In this document: positions 10,440 through 23,300 of the stretch, piece by piece
Numbering within the stretch: the first letter of the stretch is position 1
Layout of the letters: every line of letters starts with the position of its first letter
Assembly (NCBI GenBank): GCA_022496805.1
Contig: CM040086.1
Location: 994,501 to 1,058,500, forward strand
Reading direction: 5' to 3'
Length of the DNA: 64,000 nt
Origin: Pohlia nutans
Lineage: Eukaryota; Streptophyta; Bryopsida; Bryales; Mniaceae
Position numbers and translations under genes: made by a program
The notes under the pieces: model-generated
What the model saw: the letters and a program-made list of their open reading frames with translations, nothing else
Told to the model about the DNA's origin: nothing
The model's database searches: none

Positions 10440-12979
10440 ACTTGCTAGGAGCAGCTGGATTGCTCGACAGTTTGACTCTCAACTATCGGCAATCCACACG
10501 TATGGATTGGAAGGAAGGCGCCTTGTGAGGTGATCGAGGAGCTGCTGCTTACAAACCCACCGCGTTTTCAGTACTCGCAAGTCAAAACTCTCGAGTGTTC
10601 AAACTTGACTCACCGCAGGAAAAGGCCCATGACGAGCGAAGTGCTGGATGAAACATTCGATGGATGAAATGGCCCTTACTGGATGAACGTGGCGTTGGGG
10701 TTACGGAGTGACTGAAGGCTGCTAAACCCCCCTACGTTCATCTAATATTTTTATAAAACAACATATATAAACATGTTCATATCTTTTCATAAAATTAAGT
10801 ATATAGTGCCCTTTTTTTTCAATGACAATATTGGAATGGGTGTGCAAGAGATTGTGAATTGATTGCAATTCCTCCCCAGGATCTTTCGTAGTACTGCGAG
10901 TATCCTTTTCCCAAGTATTTATCTCCTAAAGGATCAAGAATTCATGGTTATAAAATGATAAATTCAATTAAACATAGTGTGAAAAACATAATTCATATGG
11001 GACCAAATTTCATGTCAATAGAACATTGCATGTGCTAGTTTAAAGTTACAATAAAATTTGACCGAGAGGAAGTCCACATGGGACCTACTCAAAATTTCTT
11101 TTTAAAGAAAACCAAAAACAAAAAAAAATATGAGACTCAATTAGGACTTCATGGGTCTTCCGGAGTAATATTTACAACAAACTTCACTTCACTTTGCTAA
11201 GGTAGGATGTCCTAAACCACCACCTTCCCCAATTATGACATGTAGACTTTTCTTGGGGCCAACACAGTTGAGACCCAAAACCACCAATTTCACTATTCAA
11301 GTAGACTAATGGCACGCCAAACATTGCAAAAAAATAGTTGGTGATTTTGGGTATCATTATGAGTGAAAGTTAGTAACACATGGTGTGAACATGAGGAAAC
11401 CTAGAGGTTTGATTTGGGTCACAGATTACTTTCCACTTTGGAATTTTATATAAAATTGACAAATGCGAATTAGATGTTGCAAATTTTTGCAATCCTCATC
11501 AAAACCTATTTCGAATCCAGTCATATTTTTTTTTCTTCGAATTTAGCACTACCAAAAACAGGCCAGATTGCTTAAGTCGGTGGTTTTAGGACAATCAACC
11601 TTAACAATAAACTTCACTTTGCTAAAATGGAGGGTAGGTAAGAGAAGAGAAATCCAAAAATAGCCGACTTTGCCATTTGACATTTTGGCCTGAAAGAAAA
11701 CACCGTTTCACATTAGATGGAGGCTGACTAGGCAAGCCACCTTGGTTTTTCTCAGTTGATTCCGTGTGAAAGCACGTGAAGGCTAGCGCGCAATTAAGCT
11801 TACATCAGGGCTTTGGTCACTCACTTGGCTCGGCCCTCACTTTCAGTGTACCTGGTGGTCATTGCTGCAACAATTTCCACTCTAAGTTACTCGTTTGTCA
11901 TCTCAGCTAATCTTTTGCTCTGTGTCTGCTCATGTGCAAAAGCATTTTTGAACTGCCTTGCCTCGGTTCCAATTGCCAAAGAGACTTTGATAGCATTGGG
12001 TTTCGTATTTCAAGAAACTTTGATTGCATCCAGGTTAGACTGTCGAGCCTAGCGAGGAATTTAATTTTGACGATAAGGTTGCACTATAAAGAAACTGGTC
12101 ATTTCTCACTGGTCACTTCTCACTTAGTGAGTGTAACTGGTCACATAAGACCAAGTGAGAAGTGACCACTCTTGTTGAGGTCACTCTTTGTATTTTTTGA
12201 GTATCACTTGTGAACAAAGGGTATTTAAAAGTACCCTAAAAAAATAAAAGTAATTCTTACTATAATTAATGATATTTTGAGACTATTCTCATTTTCATTC
12301 TTGTAATCATCTCATATTAATGTAATTTATTTATAAGATTTACCTTCAAAGATTTATTTGAACCCTATCTTTGTTTGCACGTTGTTATGTAATATTTGGA
12401 AGTGACTTACCAAGAAATGACGAGTTTCCTTTAGTGACGGGCGTTAGCAATCGGAGCTTTGAAGTGCGGAGCTTGCTGACCATGATGGGTGAAGGCTTTC
12501 CACAATATAATATGTTCAACCTCTAATTTACTGAAGTACTGAGGAGACTTTGTTGCCAGCAGATCCAAATGTTCAAATTTTGAAGACCCGTTCAAAGGTT
12601 GATACCCATTAGTACCAACACTCGATTTTGTCCTCATGTACTGTGGGATACATTCTAGAATACAAATGTATACATGTGGTATATGAGAGCAAGATTATTA
12701 ACCCCAAAAGGCAAGGATTCATTGTGAAAATTATAATTCACATAAGACTAAATTATATACCACTAAAATTAGTGAAGAATATTGTACATGTGTTGGTCAA
12801 GAAACAAATAAATTTGAACAAAAGGAAGTCCACATAGGACCTACTCAAAACTGCTGAAAAAACATGAGACTCAATTTGGACTTTTTGGTTCATAATCTCA
12901 ATGCAGCCTCTTCTTGCCATTGCGTCAAGATACCATTGGACTAAAGGAGAGGGATTAGAACTGATAATACTAGAGAACA
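10440..12979. other. intergenic, decayed repeats
   Basis: No gene recognised. The segments at about 10840-11160 and 12680-12900 share wording with the Stowaway-like element 30502-30752 and with 61060-61330 (for example gaacattgcatgtg, aaggaagtccacat, gacctactcaaaa), so they are diverged copies of one repeat. A hairpin (ggtcacttctcactt / aagtgagaagtgacc) lies at about 12110-12165, just downstream of cactataaagaaa, a possible worn CACTA-type end. Confidence 0.5.
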
Positions 12980-12983
12980 TTAA

Positions 12984-13778
12984 CCTTTTAGTGCCCAGCT
13001 GACCACATTATGGTCACTACAACGTCCGAAATGCAAATAGCAGAGAAACCGTGAAGAATTGGAACTTCAGTTTTGAAGTTCAGATTTGCCCACATACATT
13101 ACGCACCTTCCAGAAAAAGAAATTTTCAATTTGGAATTGTACAACTATCAAAATACCTATCAACAGAACGCGAAAATACTGCAAATACAGTAAATACTTA
13201 CAAATACAACATATGTATTGTGTAGTATTTCTTGTGTTTGGAAGTTTGTTATCTTATTTTATTTTTTTGGATTGTGTTCTCTTCTTCATCTTCCATTAGT
13301 GTGTGTAATCCGATCTTGACTAATGTACCCACTCCTGTCAATTTTCAACGTATAAAATTTTGTCCTAAACCGTACATGGACAAGTCGCTTTCACTTATAA
13401 ATCTCACAATAATTATGTGTGAGTCTATTTTTGATATGAAGATTGCAACGGAGAGGTGTTGACATAGGGCATAGCTAAACTTCTCTCTTTTCATTTTTGA
13501 AAATTTACCTCAAATTATATTTAACTTTGAAGTCACACACCCCCTAAAATCTCGTTTTTGAGCATGCATTATACAGTTCAAATACATACTATAATCCTCC
13601 GATCCCACCATCGGATGATTCTCAAATTTTAATAAAATGTGTGCTCTCGAGTTGAGAATAGAATTGTACGGTTACTTTCTAATTTAACCCATTAGACTAT
13701 TTTTGGTAGTGTCAACCACAGTGGAAAAATCTACTGAAATCCAACGCTCTGAGCTACAGTACTCTGGGCACTAAAGGG
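12984..13778. mobile_element. TTAA-flanked MITE, family B, 795 bp
   Basis: Inverted ends ccttttagtgcccag / ctgggcactaaaggg (one mismatch), between TTAA at 12980-12983 and 13779-13782. The left two thirds recur at 32788-33300. Internal ORFs of 76-82 codons are AT-rich and lack protein features. Confidence 0.7.
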
Positions 13779-14015
13779 TTAACTTCTTAAGGCCTCTTCA
13801 CACTTGGCCTTTGGAAAGACCGTGGATAAAAATTTAACACCCCCACAATTTTGGGAAAAATACCTTCTTTGTAGGAAAGGTGTCATCAATGAGGTTTGGA
13901 AAGGTGTTAGCAATAGTAGGGGGATTACATAATGGCCCGTCAAGTGCCACATTAGCTAAGACCATTCTTTAGTGTTCAAAAGTAGGGAATATTTTCTATT
14001 TTGGTGCTCTATTAA

Positions 14016-14952
14016 CCCCTAAATTTCCTTGTGTTTTTGGGAGCTTGAAACCTCAAAACTGCGATTTTCTACCTCTATGTACTCCCGGGGATGTGAACCA
14101 AGTTTTTTTACTTCTTTTAGAATTCCAACCGTAAGATCTTGTACCTAAGCCTATTCATAGCTACTGTTTCAAAAATTGACTGTTGGATGTTTATCATTTG
14201 CAAGATCATAACATCCAAAGTTTGTGCAAAAGTTTTTCGGGGCATTGCTTGGGAGGCATTGTCTCCATAGGGCAAAGGGGGACTTGAAGATTGTTACTCC
14301 AAACATTTTGCTCATATTTTTTTCCATGTAGATAACTAAGTTGGGTACGCTCATGCAAAATTTTAGAGACTCATTACGCGTTTCAAACCTTCATCCAAAT
14401 TAATTTCCGGAAGTAGGTATAAAAATGGCAATTTGGTGAAACATGCATCACATTAATTGTATTTGATTTTTGGAAAAAAGGAACGGTGATTAGGTACCTC
14501 TATGATTTTATAAATTTTAGGCGAAATTATTTTAAAAAAATTTCAAAATCTCAAATTTTGATAAATTTCGAAAGAAATGGATGTGAAATTAAAAATACCT
14601 TGGAGGTTGCTGTTCTTTATTTTGGAGGCTGCCCTTGTCAAGCCAAGAATATAATCAACATGGGTCACTTGAAATTCTGAGCCTAAATGTGGTGAAGAGC
14701 ATGTCTCAAAAAAAAAATTTGAAAAAATGATTATAATAAAAAGTTTTTTTCTGCCCCAGTTGGGCTTGAAACCAAAAATTTCAATAAAAAAATTATAAAA
14801 TCCGAATTTGACTTTGTAATTTTTACCCCACACACCTTGTATGTATGACTACGCCCACGCCAAATTATAGTCTAAAATTCTTAATTTAGACCTTCCATCT
14901 AAGCTGCCCGAAACAGCAAAAAGCCATTTTGGCTTTTAAGGGCCTTTAGGGG
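14016..14952. mobile_element. TTAA-flanked MITE, family C copy 1, 937 bp
   Basis: Starts cccctaaatttcc and ends ggcctttagggg, between TTAA at 14012-14015 and 14953-14956. It is nearly identical over its whole length to 56379-57314. An identical-looking small ORF (61 codons, starting MSVPNLVIYMEKN) occurs in both copies, but I see no domain in it. Confidence 0.8.
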
Positions 14953-14956
14953 TTAA

Positions 14957-17320
14957 CAATTGCCTACTATTGCTCAAATATTTTTTGTCCTCCTAAATGT
15001 TAGCTAATACCCATTCTTAAAAGTGTGCCATGTGTACATCCATGTAGGATTGGTAATTACTAAAGAATGTAGGTGGGAACACACACTTTTCTAAGGATGT
15101 AAGACCCCCTTGTAAGACCACCTCTAAGGCCAGGTGCAAACATACCTTTAGCAGGTAGCTTGAACTCTTCACTAAAAAGAAAACTTGACTCATTGTTTGG
15201 ACTCTACATGCATCCTCAACTTCACTTTTTCTTTGCTTTTTTATTCAACTACTACCAATTGATCTTAAGATTCAATGGCTCCAAGTGGCTTGCATGAGAT
15301 TATGTTTGGTAATTCAAAAGTAGGCAAGATTATGGGAGACTATCGCAGGCCAATACCTCCCTCACTACTGCCGTAGTTTGGTAAATCCTGACCTACGGTT
15401 ATACCCCATAGTCTTGCCTGCTCTTGAATTGCTTTCGAATTATCTAGTCCTTTCATGGGTTAAATGGATGGTAATGGGTATGTACAGTAATCGGTGCCAT
15501 TTGGATCATGATAACCCAAAAATAGTCTAAGCAAGTTTATGAGACTTAACTATTTACAATACTGGTAACCTCCCAATAACCTTGCTTGAGACTCCTATTA
15601 AGGTAGAGGGCTCTAAACCCGCCACGGTTCTAAACCCGCACTCTACCAAGGACGAACATTTTGAAGTTTTGGATGTACCCATGGTGAAGAGCACCACTTA
15701 AAACCCATGTCATTTCAACTTCAGAAATTTATAACTAATTTTTTGAACATCCATATTTTTTGATTCAAAGTACGTTGGTCTTTGCTTGGATTTGTCTTCC
15801 AGTAAAAAAACATGCTTAGTTCTCCCTGTGTCCTCATAATGCCACAGCCATTAGGGGGGTTGGGGGGTTTAGAGCCTCCTACCTTACCTAGTTTGTAGTC
15901 CCAAGCATACCTACTCTTTGGACAGTAATGAAATTGGTAGAATATGGTTTGGCAACAGTAATCAAATCCTGATCGATTGGCAACTTACATGCACTGTTTG
16001 TTGAAATGAGCGCGTAACATTGCGCTCCCCAATAATTGACAACAATGTAAAGTACAATCATACATCAGTTGTGTTAGCGTCAATTTTGTTGTATTGGCGG
16101 ACATTGACACTTTTCAAGGCATGAGCTTTGAAACTTGAATCTATACCATTCTTAGTTTTTAGTTCTTTGTGTAGTTGCCTGTCACAATTTCAGCACTCTG
16201 AATCACGCAAGTTTAGAACTTACAATACAACAATTAGAAGTAGCTCTCTTGAGATGTGTGAATTTTCAGCACTCTGAATCACACAAATTAATGAAATTGA
16301 CATTTCTTCACTACAAGGGTGTTATCACAACAGGACAATCATTTCCCCGTCTTTTCCCCATTTTAGGGGGTGAATTGCAACAAGGTTTCAGTATGTAGGA
16401 TGCCGGCCGATGGACCCATGTCATGGAAATTGCTGCTCTCCTACCTTGTGGTTGGTTTTTCTTGTTCCTGGCAACAATACTAGAAAAGGGGGGCTAATTG
16501 ACACCTCCCAATCCATGTGTCATTTGAGTTGTGTGAATACTAACCATTTTTTGTGGCATTTAAGCATAATCTAACTGATAATGAACAACATTTATATAAC
16601 TTTGGAGCTTATTTCAATCTACAACGTCAATTTTCATTGCATTGACATGATTTAGAGCGCCCAAATCATGACATAATTCTAAAAACTAGGGTAGATATTG
16701 ATTTATGCTTCTAGATGCCTGTGTGAAAAAGTGCCAATGTTGTGGATTTTTGCCAATACAAAAATATTGAAAACCAGCCACATGCACTTGCAACTACACT
16801 TTGAATGCAATTAGATACATTGATGATTCATATATTGTGTACACATGAGAGTAAAGGACATACTAAGGGAAGGGCATGCATATAATTACAGCAAACACAA
16901 GAAATCCAATCAAAACTTCACACATCTCAAGAGAGCTACTTCTAATTGTTGTATGCTACAAAGAGTGGATCTTCCAGGATGTTTGGTTTGGTCCATTGAT
17001 TGGGCGGGTATTGATAAAAATGATCCTTGAATGTAGCCTCCTATGGGATTGGATTGGAGATCCCCGCAGTAAAGGTTGGTTTCTTTCCATGTATGGGTGG
17101 GGATCTTGGAAAGCTGGAAAGCTACTGATGCCATACCAAAATGGGTGAACCCAAGCCGAGTTTGGTTTCAATTCTTGTAGACACTGGCGGACCATTAGTG
17201 ATTCTTGAGACTTAGATTCCAACCTGATCTTCACATAGAAGACCTCAAATCCAAAAGCAACCCACATTCTAGAAATTTGTTTTCGATACCCACTCATCAC
17301 TGGTTTGGTCCATTTCCCAC
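14957..17320. other. intergenic, 3' flank of the receptor kinase gene
   Basis: No gene recognised. It contains an inverted repeat of about 36 bp (16226-16262 with 16918-16954; core tagaagtagctctcttgaga) enclosing about 650 bp. A direct repeat, ttcagcactctgaatcac, occurs at about 16190 and 16265. ORFs at 16845-17300 overlap on both strands without protein features and probably lie in the downstream flank or 3' UTR of the kinase gene. Confidence 0.5.
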
Positions 17321-20300
17321 CTACCTAGGTGCTGGGTAGCTTGTGGGTCTATATGACCCTGTAGAGACCTCTGAAAATCCAGGAGGTACAAAGGAATGCA
17401 AAGGAGGAGGAACACTAGTTGCTTCTATTGTCAAAGCACCCTGAAGCTCTTGTACCACTTCAGTCATTGTTGGTCTGTGTATACCCTTTGGCTCTACACT
17501 TTGCATGGCCACCTCGGCAACTTTCCATACCGCTTCCATGTTGGGATTTGAAGCTTTCACTGCAGGATCTAGTATTGAGTTGATGTTGTTCTGTATAAGA
17601 CTCTCCCGAACCTAAAAATATGTGAAAATAAATGAGGAAAGAATTTTGACATGTACAAACTTAGTTAGACTGTGACAAATTAGCACTAAACAAGTTCCCT
17701 AGTTATTTATTTTGCATGCCTCTAGATTAGCCGAGTGAAAGAAATGATTGTTCATGCAAAGGAGTGAGTCGGTAACTAACCCATTGGACAATATTTGGAT
17801 TCCTTCCCTCCGGAGCCGACCGATCAATGGGTAGACTACCTGTGATCAATTCCAAAAGCACGATTCCGAAGCTGTACACATCACTTTTAGAGGATATGTA
17901 ATTGGATGTGTAATACCTGTATATGTACGCAAAACCCTTCGAGTGTAAGTATTCAAAGGCTCAAAAGAAGTGCACATAATTTAAACATTGTCTCTCCAAA
18001 TAATTAATCATACACAACTAATATAAACATTCAAGCCTCACTTCTGGGATTTTATAAATACCTCGGCACAGCTCAAGGATGTATCAGTTCTCACAATTCA
18101 CACAAAGTAATTAGACTTGCCCCAACCCCCTGATGATGAAACATTGTAAAATAAGAACATAAGGATGTTGAGGGTTTTAACCAAGAGGAAGTTAGGGTTG
18201 AAGCATTATCTCAAAGTTGTTTTTAATTTTTGTTTTTAATGCTTTAGAATCATTTTTCTCAACAGGGTGTTTGCACTGAATTCAGGGGCTCTTACTCGGG
18301 GTCGAGGTAGCCTGCAGTGCCCATGACGTTAGTCATGACTCGGGTGCCTTCAGCTTCACCCAACAGCCTGGTGAGCCCAAAGTCTGCCACTTTAACCTCA
18401 TATCTGGGAGAGAGCAAGATGTTGCTGCTTTTCACATCCCGGTGTATGAAACTTGGACTACACGCCGTATGCAGATACTCCAACCCTAAAAAATGTGCAT
18501 CACCCACCACATCATTCTCAGTACACCCTAAAACCTAAAACCCTAAAAAAAACCTTAAACCCTAAACCATTAAATCTACGTTGCTCCCCCATACCAATTT
18601 CTTTACTCACCAACCAGGCTCATTTGGAAATAATACCTATCATCCATTAAAATGGCCATAAGAAGAGCCATGTAACAAGTTGAAATGAGCCAAAACTAAC
18701 TCAAATCAACCTGAAAATGTTTTGAAATGACCCAAAATACTTACACACAATCCAATGGCCCAAAACAATCCAAAGAAACCCTAAAAGATTAGAGAACATG
18801 TCCTAAAAGATCTGTTACTTGAATCAGGCCATAACATTCTTTAGCAGCCCCACTATTCACCCCTGGGAATCAACATCACAATTGAATATGGTCATTATTT
18901 CCAAAAATTTGTTTGAGAGTCTACATTTCCGGAGGTTGGCATAGGATTGAGGCACAAGACATTCATACTGATTCAAAGTAGTTCTAATGCAGCAATCAAC
19001 ATGGAACATTTGTCAATTTCTTTATGTTGACGGAAATTCATGAAACTAACACTTTTCCAGATGCCATTACGAAATATAGATCTGTAGGTCGGTACCACTT
19101 GTAGTTTTTAGAGCTCGGTGAAATTGAATATCACAATTTTGGTGGTTTGAATTGCACCAATATAATGAAATTGACATTAACCCTTAAAGGGCATACTAAG
19201 TTCCACGGGCTTTTTTTTTTTTGGGAAGAATCTTGGTCATAACTTCTACTCCATTGAATCAAATGGAGTTTTTAAACTTCCAAAACAAACATATTTAAGG
19301 CATTTTTACTTTTTTAAGGATAAAACCAAAGAAAATTAAAAAGATAAAATAAGACGTTGACAACGATGAGGTAAATGCAGTAGGGACTACCTTGTGCTGC
19401 ATTTAGGGCAATATGTAGGCGCATGTGCCAATCCAATGTGACTGCCTTACTCACTGATGGGACTGCATTAAGTTACCACGGCATCCAATTGTCAAGGGCA
19501 TCCTCAGTTGCTGTCAGTTGCACTTTTATATATGGACTTTGAAACTGCATACAAAACTCATACATAGTGATGAAAGTTTATCCCTACCCAAAATTCTCCC
19601 AAAAATTCTATTGCCATTCATGTTGAAGTGCTCATTAAAATGACAACCAGTAAGAATGGGACTCACCATGTAAGTGATCAAATAAGGAGCCATTATGCAT
19701 ATACTCGTAGATGAGGATTTGCTTCTGTTCTTGGCAGTATCCCACCAAGGCTACCAGATTCTTGTGATGCACCCGCGACAAAACGTCGACCTAAAAGTCC
19801 AACTCCAACTTCAAAACCATATTAAACAATCCAACACTAGAGAAAAATCACTTTGTTTCTCGCCCTTTTTAGTCTTCTACTGTTATAATATGCCTTACAG
19901 TTTTCCTTAAACCGTCTCAAGTGTTTGGTTCATAATCAATCCTAAACTTACTACTTAATACAAGGAGTGCTTTTTTTATAAGTTTTCTTTCAAATTTTTG
20001 CCTCGCACTTCGTTAAAACCACCTTAACATGGGTTGATACTCTGATATTACAAACATTTACTGTCACCAAATTTGATAGATTGATGTTAAGATTCAGAGA
20101 AGAAAGTACGAATACAATTTACCACTTCATTTCAAATAGAGGTAGGATTTCAAGATCATGCATCACCTGTTCTGTTCCCTTTGTTAAATACCAGTAATCA
20201 ATGTGAAACCAAATATTAATTATCAAAATGGATGATCTGCAACAAGTTTAATTAATTACCTCATTGAAGAACTCCCTTTCTTCGTGCTTGGACGATCCAT

Positions 20301-23300
20301 CAGCCACTTTGACGGCCACTTCTTGCCCATCAGGAAGCTTTCCATAGTACACGGGTCCAAATCCTCCTTTCCCAAGCTCCCTCTTGAAGTGTGAAGTCGC
20401 AGTATTAACCTCCGCAAGTGTGTACGCTTTTGCACCACCCGTGGTGGCAATTCCTGTACACAAGTAATTATCCAGACCATGACAAATCACATGAATATTA
20501 ACTTCATCAAGTTTTTAACCCCTAAAGCACCAATTAAGAACCCCAAATTTTGTTTTCATTTTTAAACTGAAGACCTCATGTAGCTTTTATTTTGCAGTTT
20601 TGAAGAGATTCTATGTGGATTTTCTTTTGTTTAACCCTTAAAGGTCCAAAGAGCCCTTTCTGACCAGTATTATACATCAATATTCCATTGTATTTGGCAT
20701 GGTTCCACACCTCCTACGGGTTTAAGATCAAAAGTGAAGTTGAAATTCACGTCAACATGATTTTAGTGAGCTATTGGGATCTGAATTTGGAACTTTCTAT
20801 TTACGGCATATGTCAAATATACACAACATATCTACTATCCCCATCAGCCCTTTAAGGGTTAAACTTATTCGTTCTTTGACCAGCACATGCTATGTTCTTT
20901 ACTCATTCTAGTGATATAAAATTTGGTCGCCTCTTAATTACATTTTTCACAATATGATCGATTGAATTTGTCGGTTAAAACTACAGTATCTGCTCTTACT
21001 AAATTTGTAAGGAGATCGAAGAGTCTCAACTAACGTGGATGTTGTTTAGCAATTATTAATGTACAAAACATATATTAATACAAGAAAGCTATCAATGTAA
21101 TTTCTGCTGAAACAAAATTGTTCATACTCATCATGCTTGTTCCTTGGTCGCCAGAGAGAGTTTTCTTCTGTTTCCATCGACGGCATCCACAGATTGCCAG
21201 TCCAGCAATGAGTAGAAGTGCTACAGCACCGCCGGCGCTGGCACCGGCGATGACTGCAACGTTTGATTTGTGTGTTACAGTGCAATTGCTGCATGCCACA
21301 GGTGCAGACAGAGGCGGGACTGGCACAAATAAGGAAGGATTCCCCGGCGTATACCTGGGCATGAAACCACATCATCAGTTGAGCAGTAAGTTTCAGTGTT
21401 AGAGAAAGAATACGAATCACTTGAAAAATAATATGATTCAATAATATAATATTCAGGGTTGTCAAATTCTAGAAACCCTAGAAATAAGTTGAAAATATTC
21501 TAAATACTTCAGAGTTCTCTGGGTACATCAGTATACTAAATATTCTAAATACTTCAGTATTCTCAATAAGTGACGGACAAGAGCTCTATGTGCAAACCCC
21601 CTTTGAAAACCAACATTGGAATGGGATGTTGTTTCAATCCTATGGAGGTGGAAACAACTTAATTCTCAATGTTGTTTTGTCAATGTCAACACGTTTTAAC
21701 AGGGTGTTTGCAGTAGTGAGGATTTCATTTCTGCTTTTTTAAATTTTCTTAATGCGTTTAAAAAACTCTGCAATTTTCCATTGATCAAAAGTTGTGCAAA
21801 CAACGCTAAGACGGAAGCCTCTAAATAAGAGTACCGTGGGTTTAATTATAACAAACATGTGTGATCAATACTGAGTAAAACTTCACACGAAGAGAACTCA
21901 CGTGAACCGTATCGGAGAGTTAGCTGAAAGAAGCGCAGCTGGAATCTGACCACTGAAGTTGTTATTCTGAACATTCCTGCAATGAATTCATCAAAATTTG
22001 AGTTCCAGAAGTCAGTGGAATTCAATGGCAGAGCTCTACATAGATATTTGGAAATTATGAGGGCCATATTCCGTTGGCCAGAAATCAGGGCATACATCCT
22101 AATTTTACAGGATTGTTCAGGGTACGTCATTTCAAAATGTTTCTAGATCATTCCAGAACATTTTGGGATTGTATCGAATCAATATTGGCTGGCTTTTTTC
22201 TCCTTGTCTACAAAAATCAAGGTGCGCTCTCTGATTTTGCAAAATGACCATTTTAACAGAATATGGCTATTATCTTATTCGAGAACAAAACATCAAATAC
22301 AAGATGGAGCATGTGCAAAGTGGAGACTTTCACATCAGTAGATGAAAGATTATGTAACTTACAACACTCTCAGAGCTTTCATAGTTGCCAACCAGTCTGG
22401 AAGCGATCCACTTAAATTGTTGCTCTGCAAGTCCCTGACAATACCCAAGTTCACCAACAGATGTGAATTAATGCTGACACTTGGCAATTGATATCACATA
22501 CAAGAGGTTTGATAGAGTAGACCTCTATTTCAAGGTCCCCTAAGTTGAGTTCATAGGTTGAAAAAAATCATAGAATTCTTGTGCATGCCGTTGAATGGGC
22601 TCAAGTTAAAACGTCCAAAACTTGACTATTTACAAGGTCTCTCATCTGAAAATCTACTTTCTTTTCAAAAAAGAAGCGCTAGAAATCTAAAAGTTCAATT
22701 TCTCTCAAATTATGAATAAATATAACCCTTTCAGCTTTGCCAACCTTCCAGCACATTGTGAGCCATAAACCTCATACTTGTTATAATGGTGGATTTCAGG
22801 CATAGTTTCAAACCGACTGAAACGTTATATCTACACCATAATTCCTAGTTCTTTTTAGAGTTTTGGGCGCTTGAAAGTGAGAAATATTTGGAGCTGGACG
22901 TCACGGTTTTGGCTCTCTAAATCACCTATTTTAATGAAAAAGACTATCGTAAGTTTAAACCACCGTAGTGTCAAAAAAAATTTGCACTTCCAAGAGTTAG
23001 AGAACTCACAAGCTGGTCAAGTCGAAAAGGTTGGCGAAACTGGCTGGAATCGAACCCACCAGCTGATGTCCTGAAAGATTTCTGCACATTCTCGACATCA
23101 AGAAAAAATTGCCAACACTATTAGCCAAAATTCACTAACTCCTCAACACTTTTCTTAACTCACTATTGATGTAATGGAGCTCCCAGGACCTACCGAAGAA
23201 CCAAAAACAAGACGATTTTCACATGTGAATTAATTGATGTTCCATACCTCTAGTTATAACACTTGAAACTCTGATATATTTATCACCCCGGTTTCCCCTG

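Noticed and set aside
14169..14354. 61-codon ORF conserved at 56532-56717
   Set aside because: Both lie inside copies of the same TTAA element; conservation reflects recent duplication, not selection.
16956..17300. 114-codon minus-strand ORF just after the kinase stop
   Set aside because: Not in a conserved frame with the kinase and without domain features; most likely 3' UTR or flank.
23020..23070. tRNA-like T-arm word (GGTTCGATTCC on the minus strand)
   Set aside because: It lies in the LRR exon encoding VGSIPAS; no matching acceptor stem, anticodon or D arm is present.
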